Shown one piece after another: positions 13,101-20,039 of a stretch of DNA of 64,000 nt. Location: assembly GCA_949825045.1 (NCBI GenBank), contig OX463832.1, positions 24,298,552 through 24,362,551 of the forward strand, read 5' to 3'. The first letter of the stretch is position 1. Each line of letters starts with the position of its first letter. The notes beneath the pieces were generated by a model, which worked only from the letters and a program-made list of their open reading frames with translations, was not told the DNA's origin and searched no databases. This DNA is from Argyresthia goedartella. Lineage: Eukaryota; Arthropoda; Insecta; Lepidoptera; Argyresthiidae. The position numbers and the translations under genes are program-made.

Positions 13101-14346
13101 GCACATCTGCACTGACAGACCATCGGGGACCTGGAGACCAGAGACAGAATTTTAACATACTACTTTCTAGCTTGAGTAGATATTTGAGTGGGTAAAGTGC
13201 AGCTTTGTTATGTAAGTGCTCATGAGATTTTTTACTTAGTAGGTAAAAAATATTATTAGCCCTTTTGTCGAAAAAACAACTCATGTTTGTTGTTAGGTAG
13301 GTACTACTTCTTCCAACAACTTCCTACAAACTATACTAAAAGGTCAAATAAATGGAAGAAGAAAGAGAGGTAGACCATGGAGAACATACATGGACTATGT
13401 GAATGAGAAGATAATGTAGTGTCGTATCAGGACATCTAGGAGAGGGCAGTATGTAGAAGTGTATGGAAGAAACTCCACTGACAAGAGCTACGCTCATAAA
13501 TAATTTATGAAAAAGGTAGGTATCTAAATAAACATTCACACCAACGCAACTTCTGTTTCCTTACAGAGTAGGTAGTAATCAACAGATGGCGTTAGTAGTA
13601 CCTATATGTTAGCAATGTCTTACAAATTATTTTATCTTTTACTTTTATAGGGTATTTAGAAATAGGGTTTCAATGAATTTCGTAAAACCTAACGTGAACG
13701 TGAAATCAAATCACTGTCAAAGCACATAACACCAGGTGTTAGAGTTTCTTCACAAATGGTCTACCAAACAATGTGTGGGGTTGACTTGACTCTTGACTGG
13801 AATTAAATTATTTGGTAGTGATGTTCGCTTGCTGAAAAGATACCTATCTGCCACACCGAGCAGAAACAACAGAAACGAAAGCCAATTGATATGATCTCTG
13901 TGAATGACCATCGCTCATCTAGATGCAAGCATTTGGTTGGGTTGAACAAGTTGAGTTTACCTGCGTAGTTATATTCATTTTAAACCTATAAATCCGAGAG
14001 CGAAAACAATAACTACAAAGCAGTGAAAAAAAATAAAAAATAAACACAGCACGAAATGGCGGATCTAAGGATTCCTGTTCCGACTGAAGTGGTTTGTTTA
14101 CATTTTCAAAGACCCAGTTTTCTGAGGACACCAGCCCGTAAGGTGGTATGCGGTAGCGTAGGTGTAAATTATTCGTAAAAGCATTGTTTCTTCAGCAGTG
14201 AGAGGAAAACTTACGTCAATATTTCCCAATAATCTGAGGCATTCATTCACTTCTCCACAGTAAGACATTTTGCGCTTGTGATTCAGACACCCGACGCATA
14301 TACCGTTGACATTGTAGCCCTCGATGTTGATGTTTATCTCGTACAT
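7173..14346 (-). CDS. ZAD-domain C2H2 zinc-finger protein, six exons, 3' end missing
   Basis: Exons (minus strand, 5' to 3'): 14346-14215, 13130-13011, 12235-12055, 9466-9221, 8879-8713, 7381-7173. All junctions are GT/AG and phases agree (0,0,1,1,0, then 2 at the last donor), giving 351 codons plus two bases. Exons 1 and 2 encode a ZAD domain with zinc cysteines C17, C20, C54 and C57 (CVGC and CWEC); the intron divides the domain at phase 0. Exon 3 is acidic, exon 4 Lys-rich (around residues 190-215). Exon 5 has a C2H2 finger (C259, C262, H275, H280). Exon 6 has two fingers (C290/C293 and C316/C319/H332/H336) and the start of another (C344, C347). ZAD proteins are arthropod nuclear DNA-binding factors that dimerise through ZAD; the target here is unknown. 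The last finger is cut by a donor, so more exons must lie left of 7173, where only repeats are visible. SINE, MITE and LINE insertions fill the introns. Confidence 0.85.
7679..7835 (-). pseudogene. Decayed copy of ZAD-gene exon 6
   Basis: This lies in intron 5. It follows exon 6 nearly base for base in places: a GAGATACGCCGTGCG block matches GAGGTACGCCGTGTG of the exon, followed by GCGCGCTAGTTGGTC against GCGCGGTGGTTGGTC and the TTTGTCGCTTTTGTCG end. The frame is broken and the finger cysteines are not kept. Confidence 0.65.
7981..8350. repeat. Purine-rich low-complexity tract
   Basis: Long A/G-only runs (GAAGAGGAAGATGAA-like) lie on the plus strand within intron 5 of the zinc-finger gene. 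Translations are acidic repeats interrupted by stops. A minus-strand family 1 SINE fragment interrupts it at 8220-8293. No gene is supported. Confidence 0.6.
8220..8293 (-). repeat. SINE (family 1) 3' fragment
   Basis: The reverse complement reads GACACTGGGTATCGCAGT, GGGGCCAGATGGAATGTATG and CCTGAATGTAAATG, the 3' half of family 1. Confidence 0.55.
8381..8455 (-). pseudogene. Decayed copy of ZAD-gene exon 5
   Basis: On the minus strand this reads AFDSEWVLRDHMLAKHR and then a GTAGGG donor-like site. The true exon 5 reads AFGSERLMRDHMLAKHRP and then GTGAGG. Only the 3' part of the exon is recognisable; the CxxC half is lost. Together with 7679-7835 it indicates duplication of the exon 5-exon 6 segment. 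Confidence 0.75.
8904..9090 (+). repeat. SINE (family 1), diverged full-length copy
   Basis: A GACGACCTTTGTGGCACAGC head and a weak B-box region are followed by the CTTGGATGTTTTTTC, GTGACGACGTTGTTTCTG and GGGGCCAGAAGAAATG body. It lies in intron 4 of the ZAD gene. Confidence 0.65.
9651..10022 (+). mobile_element. MITE-like element A (TCTACACACATATCATAA ends)
   Basis: An inner element (about 9763-10022) has inverted ends, GTTTATCTACACACATATCA and a matching ATGATACGTGTGTAGATAAA. A preceding block (9651-9740) has its own inverted repeat, CATTAAAACTCGAGAG with CTCGAGAGTTTTAATG. Related copies occur at 36170-36530 (inverted), 36525-36965, 56130-56520, 56515-56960 and 56960-57610, with an end piece at 59450. 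No transposase is encoded. Confidence 0.7.
10140..10285 (-). repeat. LINE 3' UTR fragment
   Basis: This is the inverted 3' end of the LINE family at 740-1740: TTATTACTGTAGATATTTA, the CTTCTCTACA...CCCACTGTGGGA word and AGATTGATTTTTAGATCTCT. No ORF remains. Confidence 0.65.
10619..11000 (+). mobile_element. Palindromic MITE B, copy 1
   Basis: The ends are long inverted repeats beginning ATGTCACCGTAAGATTGTC and ending with the complementary CTTACAGTGACA. Inner words are GTTAGTTGATAAACTAACG and GTAAACTAGTTTAAACTTG. The core is CACTGCGGTAGCTTAGGTGA followed by the hairpin GGGGCGAGCGCAGCGAAGCC. Other copies are at 47986-48390 and 55452-55850. It lies in intron 3 of the ZAD gene. Confidence 0.75.
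11201..11212 (+). promoter_or_regulatory. CTCF-like motif (GCAGATGGCGCA)
   Basis: It matches the insect CTCF core AGATGGCGC as remembered from Drosophila. It is a single short motif with no further support. Confidence 0.2.
11340..11700 (-). pseudogene. Jockey-type LINE ORF2 C-terminus, broken
   Basis: The minus strand encodes ARWYIRNVDLHRDWSL, a stop, and after a frame change ASIHPNPLVIQAINNKH and then KRRPKDDPLETDEDLK. This is the usual C-terminal end of lepidopteran Jockey-clade reverse-transcriptase ORFs (WxVRNxxLHRDL and HPNPL). A short (TTTC)n run follows at 11340-11361. It is a fragment inside intron 3 of the ZAD gene. Confidence 0.65.
12785..12985 (+). repeat. SINE (family 1)
   Basis: The head has a GGTTCGATCCCCGGC B box, then an A run, CCCCAGGTCTTGGATGTTTA, GTGTGACGTCGCTGTTTCTG and the 3' CAGCAATGTATGTGCCTG end. 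The A-box part is truncated. It lies in intron 2 of the ZAD gene. Confidence 0.75.
13135..14214. other. Intron 1 of ZAD gene, no repeat recognised
   Basis: This holds the 1.08-kb intron between the two halves of the ZAD domain. No convincing further exon or repeat family was seen. Confidence 0.4.
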
Positions 14347-14874
14347 CTTGACTTTTATTGAATTATTCGCCAATCAAAACAACTAGCACTAACAAAAATA
14401 TTTTAGAGATAGGAAACTTCATTGCTTTCTTTCGGCTTCGCGACCGCCATATTTATGGTTTTTTTTCTAGTTCGCAAGGTTGGCAACAACGACTGTCACG
14501 AAAAGTTGCAATCAACAAAAATAGGCTTTACAGACGTAGAACGAAGCAGCATACATTGTAAAAGAAAAGTTAAGTTTCTCCCACTATCTATGTGATGGAA
14601 AGAAGGATCCGGAAGATGAATAATTAATTCTCTGGGAAAGTAGGCAGAAATGCTAAAATACTGCTAGTTTTTGTGGTTGTATACGAAATCCCCATTATCC
14701 CACAAACAAGTGTTATTTTTGTTGATTGATTTTGAAACACACCCAAACCATTAAAAAACAAAAAAAAGTCATAAAATAATAGAAGGAAGGAAGTACATAC
14801 TGTGTATTCTTATTTTGTATGAATTACGCGATTAATTATCGTTTCTCGCCTATATTCCCTGATATTTTGACGCA
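14347..14874. promoter_or_regulatory. Shared intergenic region of two divergent zinc-finger genes
   Basis: This 528-bp stretch separates the start codons of the minus-strand ZAD gene (14346) and the plus-strand six-finger gene (14875). It must hold both 5' UTRs and probably both promoters. No clear TATA box was found. Confidence 0.45.
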
Positions 14875-15534
14875 ATGGTCGATAATGACAACATAGTCAT
14901 TCAGACGCTGAACTCCCACGGCGTCGTCGTCCGTGCATGTAAGGTTGCCGATCTAGCCGCGACGCAAACCGATCTACTAGCCATCAAGAATAACTATAAC
15001 TATTGCCTCTGCTGTAAAAACACCTTCGAGACGGTCCAAGCCTTCAACAAACACATGGGCGATACACAGAGAAAACCTATTTACTGCAGTCTCTGCCAAG
15101 CCAGCTTCACGCGGCAAGACCATTTGAAACGTCATATGGAATGTCTACATCCAAGCGTGAAATTCTGCCAGTGTCCTGCTTGCCACCAACACTTCGATCG
15201 GCCAGAAGTGCTCGACAAACATGTCACAGATTCACACAAGAATGAACAGTTAAAGTGTAGGGAATGTGTCGAAGAATTCCACTGCTACAAAGACTTAACC
15301 CAACACGAATTGAGCCACAATACTACTCGGTATACCTGTCCGCACTGTAGTTCTCAGTTCAAGAGAAAAGACCATATGCAGCGGCATATCACAACAACAC
15401 ATCTGAACCAGACAGTCTCATGTCCTGTATGCTCTCAAGTGTACAAACGTAAGGATCATATGGTGAGGCATATTCGAGTGAAGCATCGGATGGCTTTCAT
15501 AAACGGAGAGTTGTTTACTTCAAATGATTTATAG
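14875..15534 (+). CDS. C2H2 zinc-finger protein, six fingers, single exon
   Basis: This 219-aa ORF begins at an ATG preceded by GACGCA and ends in TAG. Cysteine/histidine sets: C44/C47 with H60 (last His atypical), C71/C74/H87/H92, C100/C103/H116/H121 (C98 adjacent), C128/C131/H144/H148, C155/C158/H171/H176, C183/C186/H199/H204. Fingers five and six share the finger segment FKRKDHMxRHI/YKRKDHMVRHI, pointing to internal duplication. The N-terminal 43 residues lack a ZAD. The fingers suggest a nuclear nucleic-acid-binding protein; the target is unknown. It lies head to head with the ZAD gene. No intron is needed, and the acidic/polar tail after finger six suggests a true C-terminus. Confidence 0.85.
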   Translation: MVDNDNIVIQTLNSHGVVVRACKVADLAATQTDLLAIKNNYNYCLCCKNTFETVQAFNKHMGDTQRKPIYCSLCQASFTRQDHLKRHMECLHPSVKFCQCPACHQHFDRPEVLDKHVTDSHKNEQLKCRECVEEFHCYKDLTQHELSHNTTRYTCPHCSSQFKRKDHMQRHITTTHLNQTVSCPVCSQVYKRKDHMVRHIRVKHRMAFINGELFTSNDL

Positions 15535-15727
15535 AAATAGTGAAATGTTTGTGCTTTTGATAATGGATTGCTATTTTCTGAAAGCAAGGATTTGAGAATG
15601 AGTAAGTGCAACTGGGCCGGGAATCAGATGAAATTGTCACATTAGTGGTCCAATCACCCTTCTGAGATTCAACAGGGCCACTCTTTTTATTATATAAGAG
15701 CAACTAGGACATTTTGATTACACTGTA

Positions 15728-15782
15728 GATGATGGAATGTATCTACATTCCATCATCCACAATACCTATCTAGGTATTGTGG
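15728..15782. repeat. Two adjacent perfect hairpins
   Basis: The first palindrome has a 14-bp arm (GATGATGGAATGTA) with a TC loop, at 15728-15757. The second has a 12-bp arm (CCACAATACCTA) with a TC loop, at 15757-15782. They lie about 190 bp past the zinc-finger stop codon. Confidence 0.8.
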
Positions 15783-15789
15783 TTGATTT

Positions 15790-16095
15790 GAGAGGGTTCA
15801 CATACAATTAAACAAACTAAACTAAGGAGGGTAGGCGCTTTGGCCCCCGAGACCAATAACATTCAGACGTATATCATTCGAAAGATGTTTTCAAACCTAT
15901 AATTTGCTATTATGGTGGCAAGTCTCAAAACAAAGAAAAAAGTTATAGAGCTAGATGAATTAAAGTACCGTTGTGTGACAGTATTTGTTGTGATAATTAA
16001 CAAAAAAAATCCAATTAAGGTAAAACTAATGTTAACATTTTAAGGCATTCAGCTCTACACATTCAGTTTATCTGTCAGTAACAGGTACTAGTTAC
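15790..16095. other. Unique spacer
   Basis: Nothing coding or repetitive was recognised between the hairpins and the Tc1-like element. Confidence 0.35.
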
Positions 16096-16096
16096 A

Positions 16097-16985
16097 CTAC
16101 CGCTCAAAAGTATTCAGCCACCTATAATTTCCTCAGTTATTGAATGCTATACTATAAAATGACCTATTGTTATTTACAAAATTATTTATTTGCATAAGTT
16201 TTAACATATTTAAGTTTAAACAACACTTAAAATTCAATCTTTGGTTTTTAATAACTGTTCTACAATCTTGCCACCAATATGTCCAATGCCTGTGCTGTTA
16301 ATAAGAGCTCCGTGGTCTAATGGAATAAGAGCTCAGTGGTTTAATGGGTATCATGCTTGCTTCCCATACCGGAGATGCTGGTTCTAATCCTGACCATGTA
16401 CCAATGAGATAATTAATTTATCTTTAGTACATAATATGGACGTTCTAACGATGATGGAAAACATCGTGAGGTAACCTTCATTACTCCATAGCTGCGGCGA
16501 TGGGCTAGCCCCCTGTCACGCAAAATGGAGTACTGAATAACTGGCTCGAAGTGGACACAATTGTGACTCTGCCACCCCGTATGGGCAAAGTCGTGACGCT
16601 GTGCTGTTATTTTCTGCCACTCTTCCTGCTGTATTCTCCACAAGTTTTCATTTGAAGAAGGACATACTCTTGTCACCTTCCTTTCAAGTTCATCCCATAA
16701 TAATTCAATGGGATTCAAATCCGGTGACTGAAAGGGCCAGGTCCTAAACTTCAGTTTGTGACACTATTCCATCAGCTTTAACAATGAGGAACACAGTTTT
16801 GAATTGTGTTAGGGATCATTGTCTTGCTGAAATCAAAGTTGTCGCAGATAAATGGGCTCCCGAAGTCAGTACATGATTATTTTAAATCTCTTTGTATGGT
16901 TTTTTACATAGAATACCCTGGATTCCACCCACAACAGATCCGCCAAAACAACCCTAACCATTACCGACCCACCGCAGTGCTTGAC
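16097..16985 (-). pseudogene. Tc1-like transposase, C-terminal half, broken
   Basis: The left end TACACTACCGCTCAAAAGTA resembles Tc1-family terminal sequence. On the minus strand the protein reads HCGGSVMV, then (frameshifts) QQDNDP with the second catalytic Asp, SPDLNPIELLWDELERKV with the catalytic Glu, and a Tc1 C-terminal SSNENLWRIQQEEWQKI. About 30 residues that should precede it are missing. A tRNA-Gly-like sequence at 16335-16400 sits downstream of the coding part. Confidence 0.75.
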
Positions 16986-17001
16986 AGAGAGTCTTGTGCC
17001 T

Positions 17002-17230
17002 GCTCGGTCATCAGAGAGAGCGCTCCATACTAATACATTTCAGTCAGTGTACTAGTACACTCTAACAGCTCTATTAGTACTATTAGGACGTTGGATCTTA
17101 AGAATAAAAAATATGCCTGCTCGGTCATCAGAGAGCGCTCCGTACTAGGACATTTCAGTCAGTGTACCAGTAAGATCTAACAGCTTTATTAGTACTATTA
17201 TGTATGACGTAGGATCGAATAAAAAATGGA
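17002..17230. repeat. Tandem duplication, two ~113-bp units
   Basis: The block starting GCCTGCTCGGTCATCAGAGA recurs at about 17115. Shared words are CATTTCAGTCAGTGTAC, TCTAACAGCT and TATTAGTACTATTA. It lies at the edge of the segment that separates the two Tc1 parts. Confidence 0.8.
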
Positions 17231-17477
17231 GCTATTAGGTTAACCTTTCTTTTCGTGCAGAGCAGAAACTTGAGCAATATTAAACTCTGATAATATTAAC
17301 ATATTTATACAATTCTATGTGTCTGTTTGCATAGCAGAAATAAAAAGTTAAATAATATTTGATTTCCCTTCATACTTAAACAGGCTTAGGACCACAGACT
17401 TGAATAGTAGGGACAGGGCACGGAGCGCTTGAAAGTGTCGCTACAAAAACAGTACAAAATCGGGAAAATTGGACTGT

Positions 17478-17490
17478 TTGCTATCAGTCG
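17478..17490 (+). promoter_or_regulatory. Candidate initiator (ATCAGTC)
   Basis: A TCAGT initiator as used by arthropod pol II promoters lies about 55 bp upstream of the THAP start codon. No TATA box was seen at -30. Confidence 0.3.
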
Positions 17491-17537
17491 CGCTTGGACG
17501 GTGACAGCCGATTGACATATCGGCAGCAAAAACAAAA

Positions 17538-17614
17538 ATGGTGACCTGCGACGTAAAAAGGTGTAAATCATACCCAAATCGCAAAACACAAAAACAGGGA
17601 GTGTCGTATCACAA
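17538..17614 (+). CDS. THAP-domain protein, first exon
   Basis: The ATG opens MVTCDVKRCKSYPN and then KQGVSYH, matching the start of the THAP zinc finger (short N-terminus, CxxxxC, then a Gly-x-Ser/Thr-Phe/Tyr-His block). Twenty-five codons plus two bases end at an AA/GTAAAT donor; read through, a stop follows at once. THAP domains are DNA-binding and occur in host transcription factors and in P-element and Kolobok transposases. The remaining CxxH part was not found downstream. The exon sits in a 1.6-kb segment flanked by Tc1 parts, so it may belong to a transposon or to a host gene whose later exons are not recognised. Confidence 0.5.
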
Positions 17615-18600
17615 GTAAATATTATATTTTCAATTACTATTGGCTTTAAATTGATTATCTATAAAATATTGTTCTCGAAAAAATCCTCAAACGAAAATCA
17701 ACCATTCGACTGACGTAACTTTGTAGCGACGCGCGACGCACAGTGAAACTGCCCGCTTCCTATATTTGAAAAACGATCCGATTTGGTTATTTTTCTATTC
17801 GTAATGTCAAGATTACTATTCGTAATGTCATTAGATTACTATTCCCCCCTAACAAATCATAACTTTTTCTATGATTAGGTAGTTTATTACTTATAAATTA
17901 AAATCAAGATCTTAAATTCCAAGTCACGCTACTAATGTGTATCTGAGCTTACATCCTCTTTCATAATTTAACGGCAAAGACAAAAATTAATATGCCTATT
18001 TAATTATGTTTCAACTTTTTATTAATTAAACATGAGCTAATTGCGTGAGACCTCGCCCCTTAAGTAAAATTTTAGCTAGATATATTTTATTTCTACTCCT
18101 AATCACCGATTAAAAGTCACCGGGTATTTGAGAGTTATCCGTAGATCAACTTTCCTAATATTGTCTCTATACACCACAAATCGGAACGTGACCGACCGTG
18201 ACGCCGTTACAATTTTTCGTACTGTGTTGGTTCCGACGAATTCCGACAGGGGCGCTATTTTTCTTAGCCTCAAAATGGTAAGAAATTTAGTACGGGAAGG
18301 CCTATCCTTAGTATTTATATCGATGCTTAGGACTGTCATTCTAGTCAAGATGTCAATGCCGTGTCTGTGTGTGCGAGAGCGAGTCGGCATGGCACAATGC
18401 CTCCCGCCCGCCACCGCCGCTCTCTCGTAGCGATGTCCTAACCTAATAGTCCTAATAGACCGAATGTCCGATTAGCGTAAGGAAACGTTTCTTTTCGTTC
18501 ATTCCACAGTAACCTTTCCTATTCGTTCTTCGTACATGACCGACACAAGACTTTAGCCACTCTCTCGTTCGAATATCGACTCACGGAAACAAGTGCATTT
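17615..18600. other. Segment between Tc1 halves, no further gene recognised
   Basis: This contains a short duplication of GATTACTATTC with GTAATGTCA (17785-17845) and a GC-richer patch at 18190-18430. The overlapping open stretches at 18103-18430 on both strands show no family motif. No second THAP exon was found. Confidence 0.35.
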
Positions 18601-18612
18601 GTCCCAAATAAT

Positions 18613-19140
18613 TCATACTTCGACTCGGGCGCTCCAAATGACTTGCTTCCACTCTTCAGCTGTCTGATTTTGATGTTGGCGAGCCCATGTCAGCCGATTC
18701 TTTTTATGCATGGCTTTTAATAATGTTTTTTTTACGGCCAAACACCCTTTGAGGCTTTCACCATTGAGTCGCCTTTTCACGGTTGAGGCACTAACATGTT
18801 TACTGGTTATTACAATATTATTATTTTCCGCTGGAGTCATAACCTTTGGTCTCCCATGGCGATGAAAGTTTGAAATAGTACCAGTATTCTTGAATTTTTT
18901 GATGATAGAGTTAACAGTGTAGGAAGCATGGATAATTTGAACATAAAGACAAACATGAAAAGGTTCATTTTATCTGAACTCGAACACATTTTCACTCTGG
19001 TGATTACTCCTGCTTGAGCCGCAGTTTGTTTAACCTATAATTCTCTAGCTATATCTCGATTGCTTTATCCTGTTTGATGATGCCCAATAATAATTCCTAT
19101 CTCTTCAACAGATATCTCTCTTGTTTTCCCCATTTTGTCG
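18613..19140 (-). pseudogene. Tc1-like transposase, N-terminal half, broken
   Basis: The minus strand starts MGKTREISVEEIGIIIGHHQ, reads through stops into SNRDIAREL, then HASYTVNSIIKKFKNTGTIS and NFHRHGRPKVM, and continues in frame as TPAENNNIVITSKHVSAS to NRLTWARQHQN and VIWSAR. This is the Tc1 paired-like DNA-binding region and the run-up to the first catalytic Asp, which is lost. It complements the C-terminal half at 16097-16985. A foreign ~85-bp piece at about 18930-19015 interrupts it. Confidence 0.75.
18930..19015 (-). repeat. MITE piece shared with esterase intron
   Basis: On the minus strand GGCTCAAGCAGGAGTAATCA, CCAGAGTGAAAATGTGTTCG and CAGATAAAATGAACC correspond to 43757-43820 in the element at 43691-43890. 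It breaks the Tc1 reading frame. Confidence 0.55.
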
Positions 19141-20035
19141 ATGTTATTCAGTAAAAGTTAAGAAAATTCGATGATCGTACATAAGATTCTTCACTGATCC
19201 ACTGGAGCCTACTCCTGCGCGAAAAGGCATACAATTTGCCGCCATGCGAGAGTGCAAATGAGCAGCAATTTATTTGGTTTTCATTATCACAAAAGGTTAA
19301 TCGTTATTTGTGCAACAAGAGATCAAAGTTGAATTTTGCTGCGAGTGCTTGTTGAGTTGATTCTACGTTAGAATCCTGAGTGAGCGAGGGACTTAAAGCA
19401 CGAGATGCAAACAACTTTGGTCTCGTGTAGCACATACAACTTTTCATCTCAGCAATGAGAAAATACCAAATAAGAGAATGAAAAAATACAACATTGAAAA
19501 TCTAGTAAAATTTATTGTATTTTTTCATGATAAACTTCGCCTAATTTACACTACGGAATGTTTATCTAATTGTATTATTTATCAATTAGGATGGCTAGGA
19601 GATATAATAAAATAAGCTCGAATATTTGGAATTTAATAGCAAAGATACTTCAATCGAGTTAAAAATCGATAGCAGTACCTGTGACATTGGCGAAATCGCA
19701 AACAGACAAAGAATATAGAATTATAACTCGATGCCCGTTGGCTGTTTGCGATTTTGCCTATGTCCGAGGCATTCAAAATTAACAAGCTGCTTTGTCTCAC
19801 TCATTGAGCAAAATGCAACTTTGCACACTGTTTACTGGCAGCAAAAGCCTCTTGTTCTAGCTGGTGAGGTGAAAATATATTTTGTTTAATCAAGGAGAAG
19901 GTACAAAATCCGTAGAAAAAACAACCGGAATTTATGCAAACAAAACTTAATAAAAAATCCTTACAATGAAGGAACCCAACCAAAGTCTAAACCTGCTGTG
20001 ATGATGTCTTCCAAGCCGTATTCAGCCACGGTAAC
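19141..20035. other. Unique spacer
   Basis: No coding or repeat family was recognised. AT-rich sequence contains the expected place for the Tc1 right end, but no terminal inverted repeat matching 16097 was found. Confidence 0.35.
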
Positions 20036-20039
20036 TTCT

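Noticed and set aside
16310..16405. tRNA-Gly gene
   Set aside because: TGGTTTAATGGGTATCATGC with a CCC anticodon-like loop resembles tRNA-Gly, but acceptor and T-arm pairing are poor. It is a tRNA-derived relic at best.
18103..18430. Overlapping ORFs on both strands
   Set aside because: Mutually antisense, no motif, GC-rich patch.
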